Counted from the stretch's first letter, positions 1-10,219 are shown. The stretch: DNA of 64,000 nt from Pedobacter sp. PACM 27299 (GCF_001412655.1 NZ_CP012996.1:2728001-2792000), one strand, 5' to 3'. A program made the numbers and translations. The notes: generated by a model from the sequence alone, not told the origin.

Positions 1-1
1 C

Positions 2-2497
2 AATATCAATCCAGATGAGATCGAATCTGTTAGTGTGCTGAAAGATGCGTCTTCCAGTTCATTGTATGGTGCACGTGCTGCTGGAGGGGTCATCCTGATC
101 ACCACAAAAAAAGCAAAAGCAGGAGAGAGCAAAATTGAGGTAAATGGTGTGTATGGGGTAGCCAGTGTACCGGAAAAGGGCCGTCCGCAGATGATGAACG
201 GAACTGAGTTTGCTACTTTTATGAAAGGCTTTTTTGAAGATAAAATTAAATACGAGGGCTATACCGGTGGCATCCCTGCAGACTACCAGGATCCGACTAA
301 ATATGGAGAAGGCACAAACTGGTACAATGTATTACTTCGCAATGCGCCCACGCAAAATTATAGCATCTCGATTGCCAATGCGACCGAAAAGTCTTCTACA
401 GCAGCGGTTTTGGGTTACTTCAACCAACAGGGGGTAGTGATCAATACAGGATATCAGCGGTTTTCGGGTAGATTGAACCACGTCACAAAGTTGGGCGACA
501 AGGTTCGAATAGGAATTAATATCGCGCCTACACTGACGATAGATCACAATACACATGAAAGTGCAAATACTGATGGATACCGTTTAGGAATTATGGGGGC
601 GATGCTTTCCAGTCCAATCGCTAAAGCTATAAATGATGATGGCTCTATACCTTTAACGGCTACCTCGTTTAATTTATTCAACAGCGTAAATTGGTATAGA
701 AAATTGTCGGAATATGTTGATAATTATAAAAATACCCGCATTCTTTCCAACGCTTTTGCAGAGGTAGATCTTGTAAAGGGGCTTACCTTTAAGACTTCGG
801 CAAATACCGATATCGGTCTCCTCAGTAATTACAAATGGGAGCCATCCACGGCTAGAGGAAATACCTACGAGCCGGGAGATGGAAGGGCTGAAGGTGCTTA
901 CAATACCAGTAATTACTACTCCTGGTTACTGGAAAACACTTTGAACTATCAGTTGAATTATCGCGAACATAGCTTTGAAATGTTGGCCGGATATTCAGCT
1001 CAGAAGTACAATGTGGAAACTGCTCAAGTGAATGGAAACACTTTTCCGGATGATAAAATACCTTATCTGAACGCCGCTATCAATAAAAACGGAACTAGCG
1101 GTGCAAGCGATTGGTCGCTGATCTCTTATATCGGTAAGTTGAATTATAGCTTCAAAAGCAGGTACTTCCTCCAAGCTACGATCAGAAGAGACGGTTCCTC
1201 CAGATTTGGTGCAGATAGTAAGTATGGATATTTTCCATCAGTAGGAGCCAGCTGGATGGTAAGTGATGAGGACTTTATGAAGTCAGTACCAGTATTGAGT
1301 TATTTCAAGCTGAGGTTGAGTTATGGTCTTGTTGGAAATAACGCATTCGGCGGTAACTATCCTTCTATTGCTGGCTTAAATGCAGGTAACGATTATAGCT
1401 ATGTGTTTGGCAATAAATTGTCTCCCGGCAAAGTCATTGCAGGCCTTGGCAATACATTGCTGTCATGGGAAAAAACGAAACAGTTTGACGCAGGAGTTGA
1501 TATCGGTTTTTTAAAGGATCGGATTACTTTTTCTTATGATTATTATCGTAAGCTCACTAATGGTCTATTGTACCAGGTGGACGTGCCATTGTCGTCCGGA
1601 TTCAGCTCGATCAATTCCAATATTGGAGAATTTGAATTCTGGGGACATGAGTTTAGTGTGACTTCAAAAAACTTAGTAGGAGCGCTAAAATGGAATACCA
1701 ACCTTAACCTCACTTTTAATAGAAATATCGTCAACAAATTAGGAACCAATGACTTACCTCTGGGGTCTTTTTCCAATCCTACAGGCGGTTTTATCACCCA
1801 AGTTGGTCAGCAAATGGGACAGTTTATCGGTTATATCTTTGATGGGGTATATATGAACCAGCAAGAGTTTAACAGTCAGCCTAAACACATTACATCAACG
1901 GTGGGCTCGGTTCGTATGAAAGACATCGGTGGACCAAATGGTGTTCCGGATGGGCTGATCGATTTTAACGATGTCACCACAATTGGCAATCCCAACCCTA
2001 AATTCATTTTTGGGATCACTAATGATTTTGCTTATAAAAACTTTGACCTGAGTATTCTTCTTGCCGGTAGTGTGGGTGGTAAAATATTGAATTACCAGCG
2101 GGAGAGTACGACTAATATCGACGCTGTATTTAATATGGACAGGGAAATGCTGAACCGCTGGCGTTCTGAAGAGAACCCTGGAAATGGCTTAGTGCCGCGT
2201 ACTTTATCTGGTACCACCAACCTATATCGGATCAACAACAGTAGCTGGGTATATAATGGTTCCTACCTCACGGCAAAAAATATTGCTTTAGGTTATACTT
2301 TCAAAATCAACAACAGCAAATACATCAAGAGGCTGAGGGCATATACCAGTGTTCAGCAGGCGTTCATCATTACCGGATATCCGGGAGCAAATCCTGAAGT
2401 TAATGGCAACGGCTTAAACGGCCTTAGTCAGGGGATTGATTATGGCGCTTATCCAGTACCAAGAACCATTTCGTTTGGCCTTAATGTGGGGCTATAG
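2..2497 (+). CDS. SusC-family TonB-dependent outer-membrane transporter (5' partial)
   Basis: The reading frame is open from base 2, so the gene begins upstream of the window; about 831 C-terminal residues are present. The first visible residues (NPDEIESVSVLKDASS, then SLYGARAAGGVILITTKK) are the end of the TonB plug domain typical of SusC/RagA proteins. The rest is a long beta-barrel with repeated aromatic-rich strands, ending in the usual short hydrophobic strand FGLNVGL. The protein would sit in the outer membrane and import glycan oligomers with TonB energy. The missing part should hold the signal peptide, a carboxypeptidase-regulatory-like domain and most of the plug. A SusD gene follows 29 bp downstream, then two glycosidases, so it is the transporter of a four-gene PUL segment. 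The internal ATG at 35 is not the true start. Confidence 0.95.
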   Translation, partial: NINPDEIESVSVLKDASSSSLYGARAAGGVILITTKKAKAGESKIEVNGVYGVASVPEKGRPQMMNGTEFATFMKGFFEDKIKYEGYTGGIPADYQDPTKYGEGTNWYNVLLRNAPTQNYSISIANATEKSSTAAVLGYFNQQGVVINTGYQRFSGRLNHVTKLGDKVRIGINIAPTLTIDHNTHESANTDGYRLGIMGAMLSSPIAKAINDDGSIPLTATSFNLFNSVNWYRKLSEYVDNYKNTRILSNAFAEVDLVKGLTFKTSANTDIGLLSNYKWEPSTARGNTYEPGDGRAEGAYNTSNYYSWLLENTLNYQLNYREHSFEMLAGYSAQKYNVETAQVNGNTFPDDKIPYLNAAINKNGTSGASDWSLISYIGKLNYSFKSRYFLQATIRRDGSSRFGADSKYGYFPSVGASWMVSDEDFMKSVPVLSYFKLRLSYGLVGNNAFGGNYPSIAGLNAGNDYSYVFGNKLSPGKVIAGLGNTLLSWEKTKQFDAGVDIGFLKDRITFSYDYYRKLTNGLLYQVDVPLSSGFSSINSNIGEFEFWGHEFSVTSKNLVGALKWNTNLNLTFNRNIVNKLGTNDLPLGSFSNPTGGFITQVGQQMGQFIGYIFDGVYMNQQEFNSQPKHITSTVGSVRMKDIGGPNGVPDGLIDFNDVTTIGNPNPKFIFGITNDFAYKNFDLSILLAGSVGGKILNYQRESTTNIDAVFNMDREMLNRWRSEENPGNGLVPRTLSGTTNLYRINNSSWVYNGSYLTAKNIALGYTFKINNSKYIKRLRAYTSVQQAFIITGYPGANPEVNGNGLNGLSQGIDYGAYPVPRTISFGLNVGL

Positions 2498-2526
2498 TTT
2501 AGGCATCATTTAAATACAGAACAACC

Positions 2527-4083
2527 ATGAAAAGGAAACATATATTTACAATCGGTTTATTGCTTATCGGACTGGTCTCCTGTAAGAAAGGCTTTTTAAA
2601 TTTATCGCCACCGGATAGAGATTCGACCGCCAGTTTTTTCAAAACAGAGTCTGATTTTCAGCAAGCTTTAAGCGGCGCATATGATATTTTGCGCAACTCC
2701 CACGGAAACGCCAGCAGTAGCGCCTGGGATATGGGTGAAATGCGCTCGGATAACACGCATTTTGATCTTAACGAGCAAAACAGAGGCGTTGGTGCCTTGC
2801 AGCTGGAAGATGTTTCAAAATTTACTGACGATGCGGTGAATGGCAATACGCAAAGCAAATGGATTGCTAACTTCAGCGCGATTTCAAAAGTAAATTCCAT
2901 CATAGACCGCTTACCTGCAGCTAATTTTGAGAATAACCTTAAAACGCCGATCCTGGCAGAGGCTAAATTTCTAAGAGCCTTATGGTACCTGGACCTCGTT
3001 CAATATTATGGTGGCGTACCTTTGCAGTTACATGAGGTGACCAAGGAAAGTGAAGCGTCATTGCCAAGATCTTCTGTAGAAAGTATATATGCACAGATCG
3101 AAGCCGATGCAGTAGAGGCCGCAGAAACTTTATCACCTGTAAGTGGTTTTCCGCAATCTGGCAGGGCAACTGCAGGAGCTGCAAAAACGCTTTTAGCCCA
3201 TGCTTACCTCGTACAGAAAAAGTATGCGCAGGCAGAAAAGCAACTGAAAGAGGTGACACAAATGGGCTATGGTTTAAACATGCCGTATGCCACTGCATTT
3301 TCACCAGCCAACAAGAACAGTAAGGAATCTATATTCGAAATACAATACCTGAGCACAGTGGGATTGGGTCAGGAAAGCAGGTTCATTTACAACTGGCTGC
3401 CAGTAGCTGCTGGGGTAAACGTTATGACTGGATCTCTTCCGAACAGTCCGAATTCAAACGGGGGGTATAATGTGCCTTCCATCAACTTAATCCATGCTTA
3501 TGAAAGTAATGATCAGCGTTTAGATGCTTCGATCGCGATTGTGGAAGGCGTACTTTCTGGCAATACTTTTACCGCTGAAAGTGTAAAAAGCATTGTGGGG
3601 TATACCTTGCCTCCTGGGAAAACGGGCAGAAGAGTGATTAAAAAGTTTCTTCACCCGCATGCCGTTACGGGAAATACGGATGAAAATTTTCCGGTTTATC
3701 GTTATTCGGATGTTTTGCTGATGCTGGCAGAGGCCTTAAATGAACAGAATAAATCCGGTGAAGCTTTGCCTTTTCTAAACCAGGTGCGCAATAGAGCAGG
3801 GCTTTTGGATGCCACCTCAACAGATCAAACGACATTAAGGACCGTTATTGCTCATGAGCGCCGTATTGAATTCGCTTTCGAAAATAAAAGATGGCTAGAT
3901 TTGGTCAGGACAAACCAGGCAGTTCCGGTAATGAATGCTTATGGGGTGGAATTGAAAATATTACTACCAAACACGAACCCGAATGCTTTTAATGTGACAC
4001 CAAACCGGTTAATATTCCCAATTCCAAGAATTGAAATGGAACGGAATGTGGCACTTAGCGGAAATCAAAACCCCGGCTATTAA
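2527..4083 (+). CDS. SusD/RagB-family glycan-binding lipoprotein
   Basis: The 518-residue protein starts with a lipoprotein signal peptide: a hydrophobic stretch ends in LIGLVSC, with Cys19 as the lipidation site and KK after it. The N-terminal TPR-like region carries SusD hallmarks such as the NSIIDRLP and AEAKFLRALWYLDLVQYYGGVPL stretches (about residues 120-170). The C-terminal third has EALNEQNKSGEALPFLNQVRNRAG and HERRIEFAFENKRWLDLVR, and the chain ends in NQNPGY, all typical of RagB/SusD. It should be anchored at the cell surface and cap the SusC barrel encoded 29 bp upstream. The specificity cannot be read directly; the downstream rhamnosidase and hexosaminidase suggest a rhamnose- and HexNAc-containing glycan. 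Confidence 0.95.
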   Translation: MKRKHIFTIGLLLIGLVSCKKGFLNLSPPDRDSTASFFKTESDFQQALSGAYDILRNSHGNASSSAWDMGEMRSDNTHFDLNEQNRGVGALQLEDVSKFTDDAVNGNTQSKWIANFSAISKVNSIIDRLPAANFENNLKTPILAEAKFLRALWYLDLVQYYGGVPLQLHEVTKESEASLPRSSVESIYAQIEADAVEAAETLSPVSGFPQSGRATAGAAKTLLAHAYLVQKKYAQAEKQLKEVTQMGYGLNMPYATAFSPANKNSKESIFEIQYLSTVGLGQESRFIYNWLPVAAGVNVMTGSLPNSPNSNGGYNVPSINLIHAYESNDQRLDASIAIVEGVLSGNTFTAESVKSIVGYTLPPGKTGRRVIKKFLHPHAVTGNTDENFPVYRYSDVLLMLAEALNEQNKSGEALPFLNQVRNRAGLLDATSTDQTTLRTVIAHERRIEFAFENKRWLDLVRTNQAVPVMNAYGVELKILLPNTNPNAFNVTPNRLIFPIPRIEMERNVALSGNQNPGY

Positions 4084-4097
4084 TTTTACTTTAGATC

Positions 4098-6866
4098 ATG
4101 ATACTGAATTTACAAAGAATTTCCATTTGGCTTGCGATGCTGTTGCCGTTTTATGTGGGCGCACAAAGCAGTGTTCGCATCGACCGTATGCGCTGTGAGT
4201 ACCTGCTGAACCCAGAAGGGATAGATGAACGTTTGCCCAGGTTGAGCTGGGTATTACAAGCGAACGACCCGAAAGCTTTTGGGCAGCGGCAAAGGGCTTA
4301 TCGGATTATGGTGGCCGAATCAGAAAAAGCCTTGACTGATGGTATTGCAGCAGCATGGGATTCGGGTTGGATCAATTCCGACCAAACCAACCAAATCCAA
4401 TACCGCGGCAAGGCATTGGAATCTGACAGAACCTATTTTTGGAAAGTCTGTGTGAAGGATGAAAACCAGAAAATATCGGCATGGAGTAAAGTGGCGCATT
4501 GGAGCACAGGCTTGTTTAACCGACAGGATTGGACGGCAAAGTGGATTGGTACCGGAGATTTAAAGGATCAGAAAAATCAGGATGCTAAAAACTTGCCGGA
4601 TCCCTGGTTCCGCAAAACATTTGACCTCAAAAAGAAGCCTGTAAGGGCTATGATATTTGTCGCCTCTGTGGGTTACCATAACTTATATGTAAATGGTGAA
4701 AAGGTAGGAAATGGTGTTTTGGCACCTTCAGTAAGTGATCACTCAAAACGGGCCAGGTATGTTGCCTATGACATCAGTGCGCAGCTAAAATCGGGAAGTA
4801 ATACTGTAGCACTGTGGCTAGGCACATCCTGGTCTTTATTCTCCTCGTATAGGACCAGCGATAAGCCTTTGGCCCCAATCGTTATTGCCCAGGCTGATAT
4901 TTATGATTCGAATCAGCCTGGAGCCATGCCTTACCTGCGCATCCAGACTGATAAAAGCTGGAAAACCGCCCCAAGTCCCAACTCTCTGATTGGAAGATGG
5001 GAAACCGGCCAGATGGGTGGCGAACTGTGGGAAGCCGATAAAGAAAATAAAAAATGGAATTTGTCTGAGTATGAGGTAAGTGACTGGAAACAGGCGCTGG
5101 AATATCAGCCAAGACTCATGCTGACCGCTCAAATGGTAGAACCTAATCGCCTGGCCAGACACCTCAAACCTGTGTCTATTGAAACACGTGCTGATGGCGT
5201 CTACCGGGTGGATATGGGAATGAACTTTGCCGGCTGGACAAAAATTAAACTAAGTGGTGAACCCGGACAGCGGATCGATATGCTGTTCTCTGAGCGGGAG
5301 GGTCAGGATATGACCTTCAACATCCGCAACGCCTGTATATTGGGAAAGGATGGTAAGGGGACGTTTGAAAACCGTTTCAACTACAGTTCCGGACGTTGGA
5401 TTACCATAAAAGGTCTAAAGGAAAAACCAAAGCTTAGTGATATTGAAGGATGGGTAGTGACCACAGCGTATGAATCGGCCGCTACCTTTTCCAGTTCCGA
5501 TTCTTTACAAAATTGGATATATGAGAAAACACGCTGGAATTTTGAGAACCTATCTTTAGGGGGCTATGTGGTAGACTGCCCACAAAGAGAACGGTTAGGA
5601 TATGGTGGGGATGCCCATGCGACTTCCGAAACAGGAATGTTTAATTATCAACTGGGTGCATTTTATACCAGCTGGATGGAAGATTGGAGGGATGTACAGG
5701 GCACAAAGTCTATGGACGAATTGAACTATGGCGGTCATGCAGATGAGGGTATATTGCCGCACACTGCTCCAACCTATCAGGGAGGTGGTGGCCCAGCTTG
5801 GGGTGGTATAGTAGTGGTATTGCCTTGGTTAATGTATCAGCAGGAGGGAGATGAGCGGGTACTGGAGAAAAACTTTAACCTCATTAAGAAATGGTTGGCC
5901 TTCCTGGATAGTCATACCAAAGACAACCTGATGCAACGTTTCGGTGGCCCTTGGGATTTTCTCGGCGACTGGCTGTGGCCCAATGCAACTGCGGAAGGAA
6001 TGAACAATGATAAGCCGGAGAACATTTGCTTTAACAATGCCTACAGAGTTTACAACCTGCGTACTGCAGCCAAAATTGCCAGGGTCTTAAAGCATGAGGA
6101 GGACGCCAAGCAATGGGAAAATCAGGCTGATGCCGCTGCGAAAGCAATTCAGGCGAAATATTTTAACCCCTCAGATGAGAGTTATGCCGATGGATCAATG
6201 GGAAACCTGGCCGTAGCTTTGCTGGCGGAAATTCCACCGCCGCCGCTCCGTGAAGCAGTTATGAAACGCCTGGAGAAAGAGATTTTGGTAAATAGAAAGG
6301 GCCATATTCATGCTGGAATTACCGGAGGGGCCTTACTCTTTAAACTGTTAAGGAATGAAGGACGGGATGATTTAATTTATTCCATGACCTCTCAAACCAG
6401 TTACCCGGGATGGGGCTATATGAAGGCTAATGGGGCAACTTCCCTCTGGGAAATGTGGGAGAAGGATTTAGCCGGACACTCCATGTTACACAGCTCATTT
6501 CTTTACCCTGGTGCCTGGTACATCAATGGAATGTCGGGAATCAGGAAAGAAACAGAAAGTAAAGGGTTTAAAGAATTTGTGGTTCGTCCGCCGTTATTGA
6601 AGGCCGCGCAGTTGACCTGGTCAAAAGCAGGTTATGAATCTAATGTGGGAACGATTAAGACGGAATGGAGGCGGGAAAAAGGACAACTGTTTTTAAAGGT
6701 TGTTGTTCCTCCCAATAGCAGCGCAACGATTTATTTCCCCGCTGAAGATGCTTCAAAAATCAAGTGTTCTTCCTCATGGGCTAAGGCTGTGGGAACCAAA
6801 AATGGATACTCGTTATTTAAAGTCCCAGCAGGAGCCTACACTTTTTCAGGTAAGGAGAGCATCTAA
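4098..6866 (+). CDS. Alpha-L-rhamnosidase, GH78 family
   Basis: The 922-residue exported protein has a signal peptide ending near YVGAQS. It has the GH78 order: an N-terminal Fn3-like region (RLPRLSWVLQ near residue 45), the Bac_rhamnosid_N sandwich (PWFRKTFDL, LYVNGEKVG), an (alpha/alpha)6 catalytic barrel and a C-terminal beta sandwich. The catalytic-region signature DCPQRERLGYGGDAH lies at about residues 493-507, and ATSLWEMWE near residue 780 holds the acidic residue that usually acts as base. It should release terminal alpha-L-rhamnose from glycans in the periplasm or at the cell surface. It starts 14 bp after the SusD stop and is probably cotranscribed with susCD. Its length is normal for the family. 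The exact glycan is unknown. Confidence 0.93.
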   Translation: MILNLQRISIWLAMLLPFYVGAQSSVRIDRMRCEYLLNPEGIDERLPRLSWVLQANDPKAFGQRQRAYRIMVAESEKALTDGIAAAWDSGWINSDQTNQIQYRGKALESDRTYFWKVCVKDENQKISAWSKVAHWSTGLFNRQDWTAKWIGTGDLKDQKNQDAKNLPDPWFRKTFDLKKKPVRAMIFVASVGYHNLYVNGEKVGNGVLAPSVSDHSKRARYVAYDISAQLKSGSNTVALWLGTSWSLFSSYRTSDKPLAPIVIAQADIYDSNQPGAMPYLRIQTDKSWKTAPSPNSLIGRWETGQMGGELWEADKENKKWNLSEYEVSDWKQALEYQPRLMLTAQMVEPNRLARHLKPVSIETRADGVYRVDMGMNFAGWTKIKLSGEPGQRIDMLFSEREGQDMTFNIRNACILGKDGKGTFENRFNYSSGRWITIKGLKEKPKLSDIEGWVVTTAYESAATFSSSDSLQNWIYEKTRWNFENLSLGGYVVDCPQRERLGYGGDAHATSETGMFNYQLGAFYTSWMEDWRDVQGTKSMDELNYGGHADEGILPHTAPTYQGGGGPAWGGIVVVLPWLMYQQEGDERVLEKNFNLIKKWLAFLDSHTKDNLMQRFGGPWDFLGDWLWPNATAEGMNNDKPENICFNNAYRVYNLRTAAKIARVLKHEEDAKQWENQADAAAKAIQAKYFNPSDESYADGSMGNLAVALLAEIPPPPLREAVMKRLEKEILVNRKGHIHAGITGGALLFKLLRNEGRDDLIYSMTSQTSYPGWGYMKANGATSLWEMWEKDLAGHSMLHSSFLYPGAWYINGMSGIRKETESKGFKEFVVRPPLLKAAQLTWSKAGYESNVGTIKTEWRREKGQLFLKVVVPPNSSATIYFPAEDASKIKCSSSWAKAVGTKNGYSLFKVPAGAYTFSGKESI

Positions 6867-6898
6867 GCCTTATATTTTACATCAAATCAATTTCAACT

Positions 6899-9205
6899 AT
6901 GTTCAAACAAAGAACTATTTTCTTTCTGAGTGTTATAGCGATAGGTGCTATGACTTTAGGAAATATAAATGCACAAGAAAAACGTAACCGGTATCCGGTA
7001 ATTCCATATCCTTCCATTCTGGAACCTGCAAAAGGGAGCTTCATCATTAACAGAAAGACCGCAGTGCTAGCACCGGAGCTGATGTTTAAAAATGAGCAGC
7101 GGTTTTTGCGGGAGATGCTTGCTGGCTATTTAGGTGGAGATTTACCCGCTAAAAAGAAGGGTAATGTGATCGTTATGAGGTTTGACTCCGGAATAAAAGC
7201 AGCAGAGGGCTATCGGCTGATGGTCAATCCAGAACAGATAACGCTACGGGCCAGGACACCTGCAGGAATGTTTTATGCAGTGGAAACCTTGAGGCAGCTA
7301 CTGCCTGTGGATGTGGAGAAGGGAAAGGGGAATTCGTTAACCATTTCATCGGTGAAAATTGCAGATCAGCCGAAATTTCCTTGGAGGGGAATGATGCTGG
7401 ATGTGTCCAGACATTTCTTCTCCATCCAATATCTGAAGAAGTATGTGGATATGATGGCGCTTTATAAGATGAACAAGCTCCACCTTCATTTAACAGACGA
7501 CCAGGGCTGGAGAATAGAAATCAAAAAATACCCTAAACTCACTTTGGAAGGTGCCTGGAGGGAATTTAACAATCAGGATACTGCTTGTATGAAGGTTGAA
7601 AAAGAAACGGGCAATACTGATTTCAGAATGGATAAACAGCATTTGGTAAATCAGAATGGAAAGCTGAAGTATGGTGGGTTTTATACGCAGGAGCAAATGG
7701 CTTCATTTATTCAATATGCGCAAAGCCGGCATGTAGAGGTGATTCCGGAAATTGATATGCCCGGGCACATGATGGCTGCGGTAAAGGCTTATAGCTATTT
7801 AACCTGCGACAGCACGGTGGGCAGTGGACCTGGTTTCACAAACCCTATTTGCCCTTGTAATCCTCAGGTGCTTCAGTTTGCGAAAGATATTTATTCAGAG
7901 ATTGCCGATTTATTTCCTTCTAAATATTTACATATTGGAGGGGATGAAGTAGAAAAAAGTAATTGGCTGAAATCACCTGTTTGTCAGGATTTTATGCGCG
8001 AAATGGGTTTTACTCATGTCAATCAGATCCAAAGTTATTTTACTGCTCAGATGAAAACTTTTTTCAAATCGAAGGGGAAAACATTAGTGGGTTGGGATGA
8101 GATCAGTGAGGCTGGCATTGATTCTGCAGCTGTTGTCATGTTCTGGAGGTCATGGGCTGGAGCTATCCCAATGCATGCCTCAAAGAATAAAAACAAGCTG
8201 ATTATGTCGCCAAGCGGCCCACTTTATTTTGATGCGACGCCAGATATTAATACGCTGGCGGACGTTTATAATTACGATCCATTAGATGAAAAATACAGGC
8301 TGTCGGACACAGAAAAGGAAAATATTATGGGTGTTCAGGGTAACTTGTGGACTGAAATGATTCCAACAGAAGAACGCGCAGATTATATGATTATGCCCCG
8401 GATGACTGCCCTTGCTGAAGTCGGCTGGACCTATCGTCCCTTATATACATCTTATAGGAAAAGATTAGAAAGTCATTATCCTCGTCTGGATGATTTGAAT
8501 ATAAATTACAGGATGCCTGATATCATTGATGTGGCCGAAAATAACGTTTTTGTAGGAGAGAAGTTGTTCTTTAAAGCAGCACCTTTGAAATACTATACCA
8601 TTCGTTATGCTACGGATGGCAGTTTACCTCATGCCAGTTCAAAAGCACTGGATAAACCGCTTTCTGTTAAACAGAATTTAACCTTAAAAATGGCTTTGTT
8701 TACGCCGTCAGGTAGGCGGGGAGATGTGAGCACGCTGCATTTTGTAGGTCAGCAATATAGAAAACAGGAACCGCTTAGCAATCTGCCTGAGGGACTTGAT
8801 GCTGCACTTTATAAAGGCAGTTTTTCGGCGACTACCAAGATAAAACCTACAGCGGATAGTACTTTTAAGGTGCTAAAAGTTGAAGTGCCTGCGAGTGTAA
8901 AATACAATGAATTCGGACTTAGATTTAAAGGATATATTGAGGTGCCTGAAACCGGGATTTATTCATTTTATTTAAATTGTGATGATGGTGGGGTGCTTTA
9001 TATCGGAGATCAACTCTTAATTGATAATGATGGTTTACATCCTGCCAAAGAGAAAGGCGGACAAATTGCGCTGGAAAAAGGGATGCATGCTTTTAAGCTT
9101 AATTATATTGATGGTGGGGGCGGAAACCGGCTGGATTTGAAATATAGCATCGGAAATGAGGAGCCGAAAATTGTTCCAGCCTCTTGGTTTAGAAGTAAAG
9201 AATAA
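6899..9205 (+). CDS. Beta-N-acetylhexosaminidase, GH20, with C-terminal PA14 domain
   Basis: The 768-residue exported enzyme has a signal peptide ending near NINAQEK. A GH20b-type N-terminal domain (about 30-155) precedes the (beta/alpha)8 catalytic domain (about 158-500), seen in PWRGMMLDVSRHFF, KLHLHLTDDQGWR and the catalytic Asp-Glu pair in HIGGDEVEKSNW (about residues 344-355). A CHB_HEX_C-like beta domain (about 540-610) and then a PA14-like domain (about 630-768; YSFYLNCDDGGVLYIGDQL) follow. PA14 domains in glycosidases are usually carbohydrate-binding or specificity modules. The enzyme should remove terminal beta-GlcNAc or beta-GalNAc. It lies 32 bp after the GH78 gene, last in the PUL segment; only 4 bp separate its stop from the convergent LysR gene, and no clear terminator fits between them. 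Confidence 0.93.
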   Translation: MFKQRTIFFLSVIAIGAMTLGNINAQEKRNRYPVIPYPSILEPAKGSFIINRKTAVLAPELMFKNEQRFLREMLAGYLGGDLPAKKKGNVIVMRFDSGIKAAEGYRLMVNPEQITLRARTPAGMFYAVETLRQLLPVDVEKGKGNSLTISSVKIADQPKFPWRGMMLDVSRHFFSIQYLKKYVDMMALYKMNKLHLHLTDDQGWRIEIKKYPKLTLEGAWREFNNQDTACMKVEKETGNTDFRMDKQHLVNQNGKLKYGGFYTQEQMASFIQYAQSRHVEVIPEIDMPGHMMAAVKAYSYLTCDSTVGSGPGFTNPICPCNPQVLQFAKDIYSEIADLFPSKYLHIGGDEVEKSNWLKSPVCQDFMREMGFTHVNQIQSYFTAQMKTFFKSKGKTLVGWDEISEAGIDSAAVVMFWRSWAGAIPMHASKNKNKLIMSPSGPLYFDATPDINTLADVYNYDPLDEKYRLSDTEKENIMGVQGNLWTEMIPTEERADYMIMPRMTALAEVGWTYRPLYTSYRKRLESHYPRLDDLNINYRMPDIIDVAENNVFVGEKLFFKAAPLKYYTIRYATDGSLPHASSKALDKPLSVKQNLTLKMALFTPSGRRGDVSTLHFVGQQYRKQEPLSNLPEGLDAALYKGSFSATTKIKPTADSTFKVLKVEVPASVKYNEFGLRFKGYIEVPETGIYSFYLNCDDGGVLYIGDQLLIDNDGLHPAKEKGGQIALEKGMHAFKLNYIDGGGGNRLDLKYSIGNEEPKIVPASWFRSKE

Positions 9206-9209
9206 AGTT

Positions 9210-10118
9210 TTAAAAATGGGGAGATCGAATGGTTTGAGTAAGCCGTTTGATCTCTTCTACTTTTTCAATGGAGACCCTGCTTTTGTCATAGGCGAGATAA
9301 AGGGTGTTAGCCGTGTCACCTGTTCCATTCCAGATTACAGTTATACTTCCTTGATCAACAAATTCTTGTGCAAGGTAATCCGATACGATGCTTATTCCGC
9401 TGCCATTTGCGATAGATTTAATGATGACGTTCAGGTTTGGGATGATGTATTTTGGGGAGATGATCGGTCGTTTGCTGAAATTTTTCAACCAGAACCTACG
9501 GATAAAGGCAAGGTCATTGCTGTAGGCGTACCATTCCTGATTAATAAGCCATTTCTCAACAGCATTCAAGTCTTGGTTTTCCAGGTGTTGGTTAAAATCA
9601 CTTAGATCAATATTCTTATTCCCAATGATGACGAAGTTTTCTGTCAGAATGGGCTCGTATACGATATTTCTGCTGTCGATGGTTTTCTGACTGGCGATTA
9701 CAAGATCTAGTTTTCCTTCGTCTAACTGTTGCATCAGGTCTTTCGCTACACCAAAAGAAACGTTGAGTGGAGAGGAGATTTTTTCTAATTGAGGGCTGAT
9801 CTTAGAGAAAAATAATTCCAATGGACTTCCTAGCCTGATCACAGGACGATGACGGAGCGCGGTTCTTTTGAAAGTAGTTTCTACCGAGGCCAGACTTTCA
9901 ACTGAGCCTACGACCTGAGTATATAGCTTTTTGCCTAACTCCGTCGGAACCATTTTCCTGGGCATCCGGTCAAATAATTTCCCACCAACATATTGCTCCA
10001 AAGAAGCAAGGTGTACACTCGCATTAGGCTGCGATATACTGAGTTCCTGTGCAGCTTTGGTGAGGTTGCCCCGCTGGTAGATCGCAATGAAAGTCCGGTA
10101 CCATTCGAAATTTATCAT
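9210..10118 (-). CDS. LysR-family transcriptional regulator
   Basis: The 302-residue protein has the LysR plan. A winged HTH occupies residues 1-60, with the recognition region NLTKAAQELSISQPNASVHLASLE, and a periplasmic-binding-protein-like effector domain runs from about 90 to 295 (VIRLGSPLELFF, LDLVIASQKT, GSGISIVSDYLAQ). The gene is divergent from the epimerase-like gene at 10220, with about 100 bp between them, the usual arrangement for a LysR regulator and its target. A TAnnTTTG-type -7 box (10123-10130, minus strand) ends only four bases before the ATG, so the mRNA may be nearly leaderless. The effector is unknown. Confidence 0.92.
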   Translation of the reverse strand: MINFEWYRTFIAIYQRGNLTKAAQELSISQPNASVHLASLEQYVGGKLFDRMPRKMVPTELGKKLYTQVVGSVESLASVETTFKRTALRHRPVIRLGSPLELFFSKISPQLEKISSPLNVSFGVAKDLMQQLDEGKLDLVIASQKTIDSRNIVYEPILTENFVIIGNKNIDLSDFNQHLENQDLNAVEKWLINQEWYAYSNDLAFIRRFWLKNFSKRPIISPKYIIPNLNVIIKSIANGSGISIVSDYLAQEFVDQGSITVIWNGTGDTANTLYLAYDKSRVSIEKVEEIKRLTQTIRSPHF

Positions 10119-10164
10119 GTTACAAAGCTATTAAAATATGAATAGATAGTGATAGATATGAGTA

Positions 10165-10196
10165 TTGTTATAATACATTCATTATCTCGAATTTTG
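10165..10196 (+). promoter_or_regulatory. Candidate promoter for the epimerase-like gene
   Basis: A TTG at 10165-10167 and GAATTTTG at 10189-10196 are 21 bases apart, close to the Bacteroidota -33 (TTG) and -7 (TAnnTTTG) pattern. The predicted start would fall near 10202, leaving a short leader before the ATG at 10220. The first base of the -7 box departs from consensus. Control by the divergent LysR protein is likely from position only. Confidence 0.3.
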
Positions 10197-10219
10197 CATC
10201 AGATTAAAAAAAGAAAACG

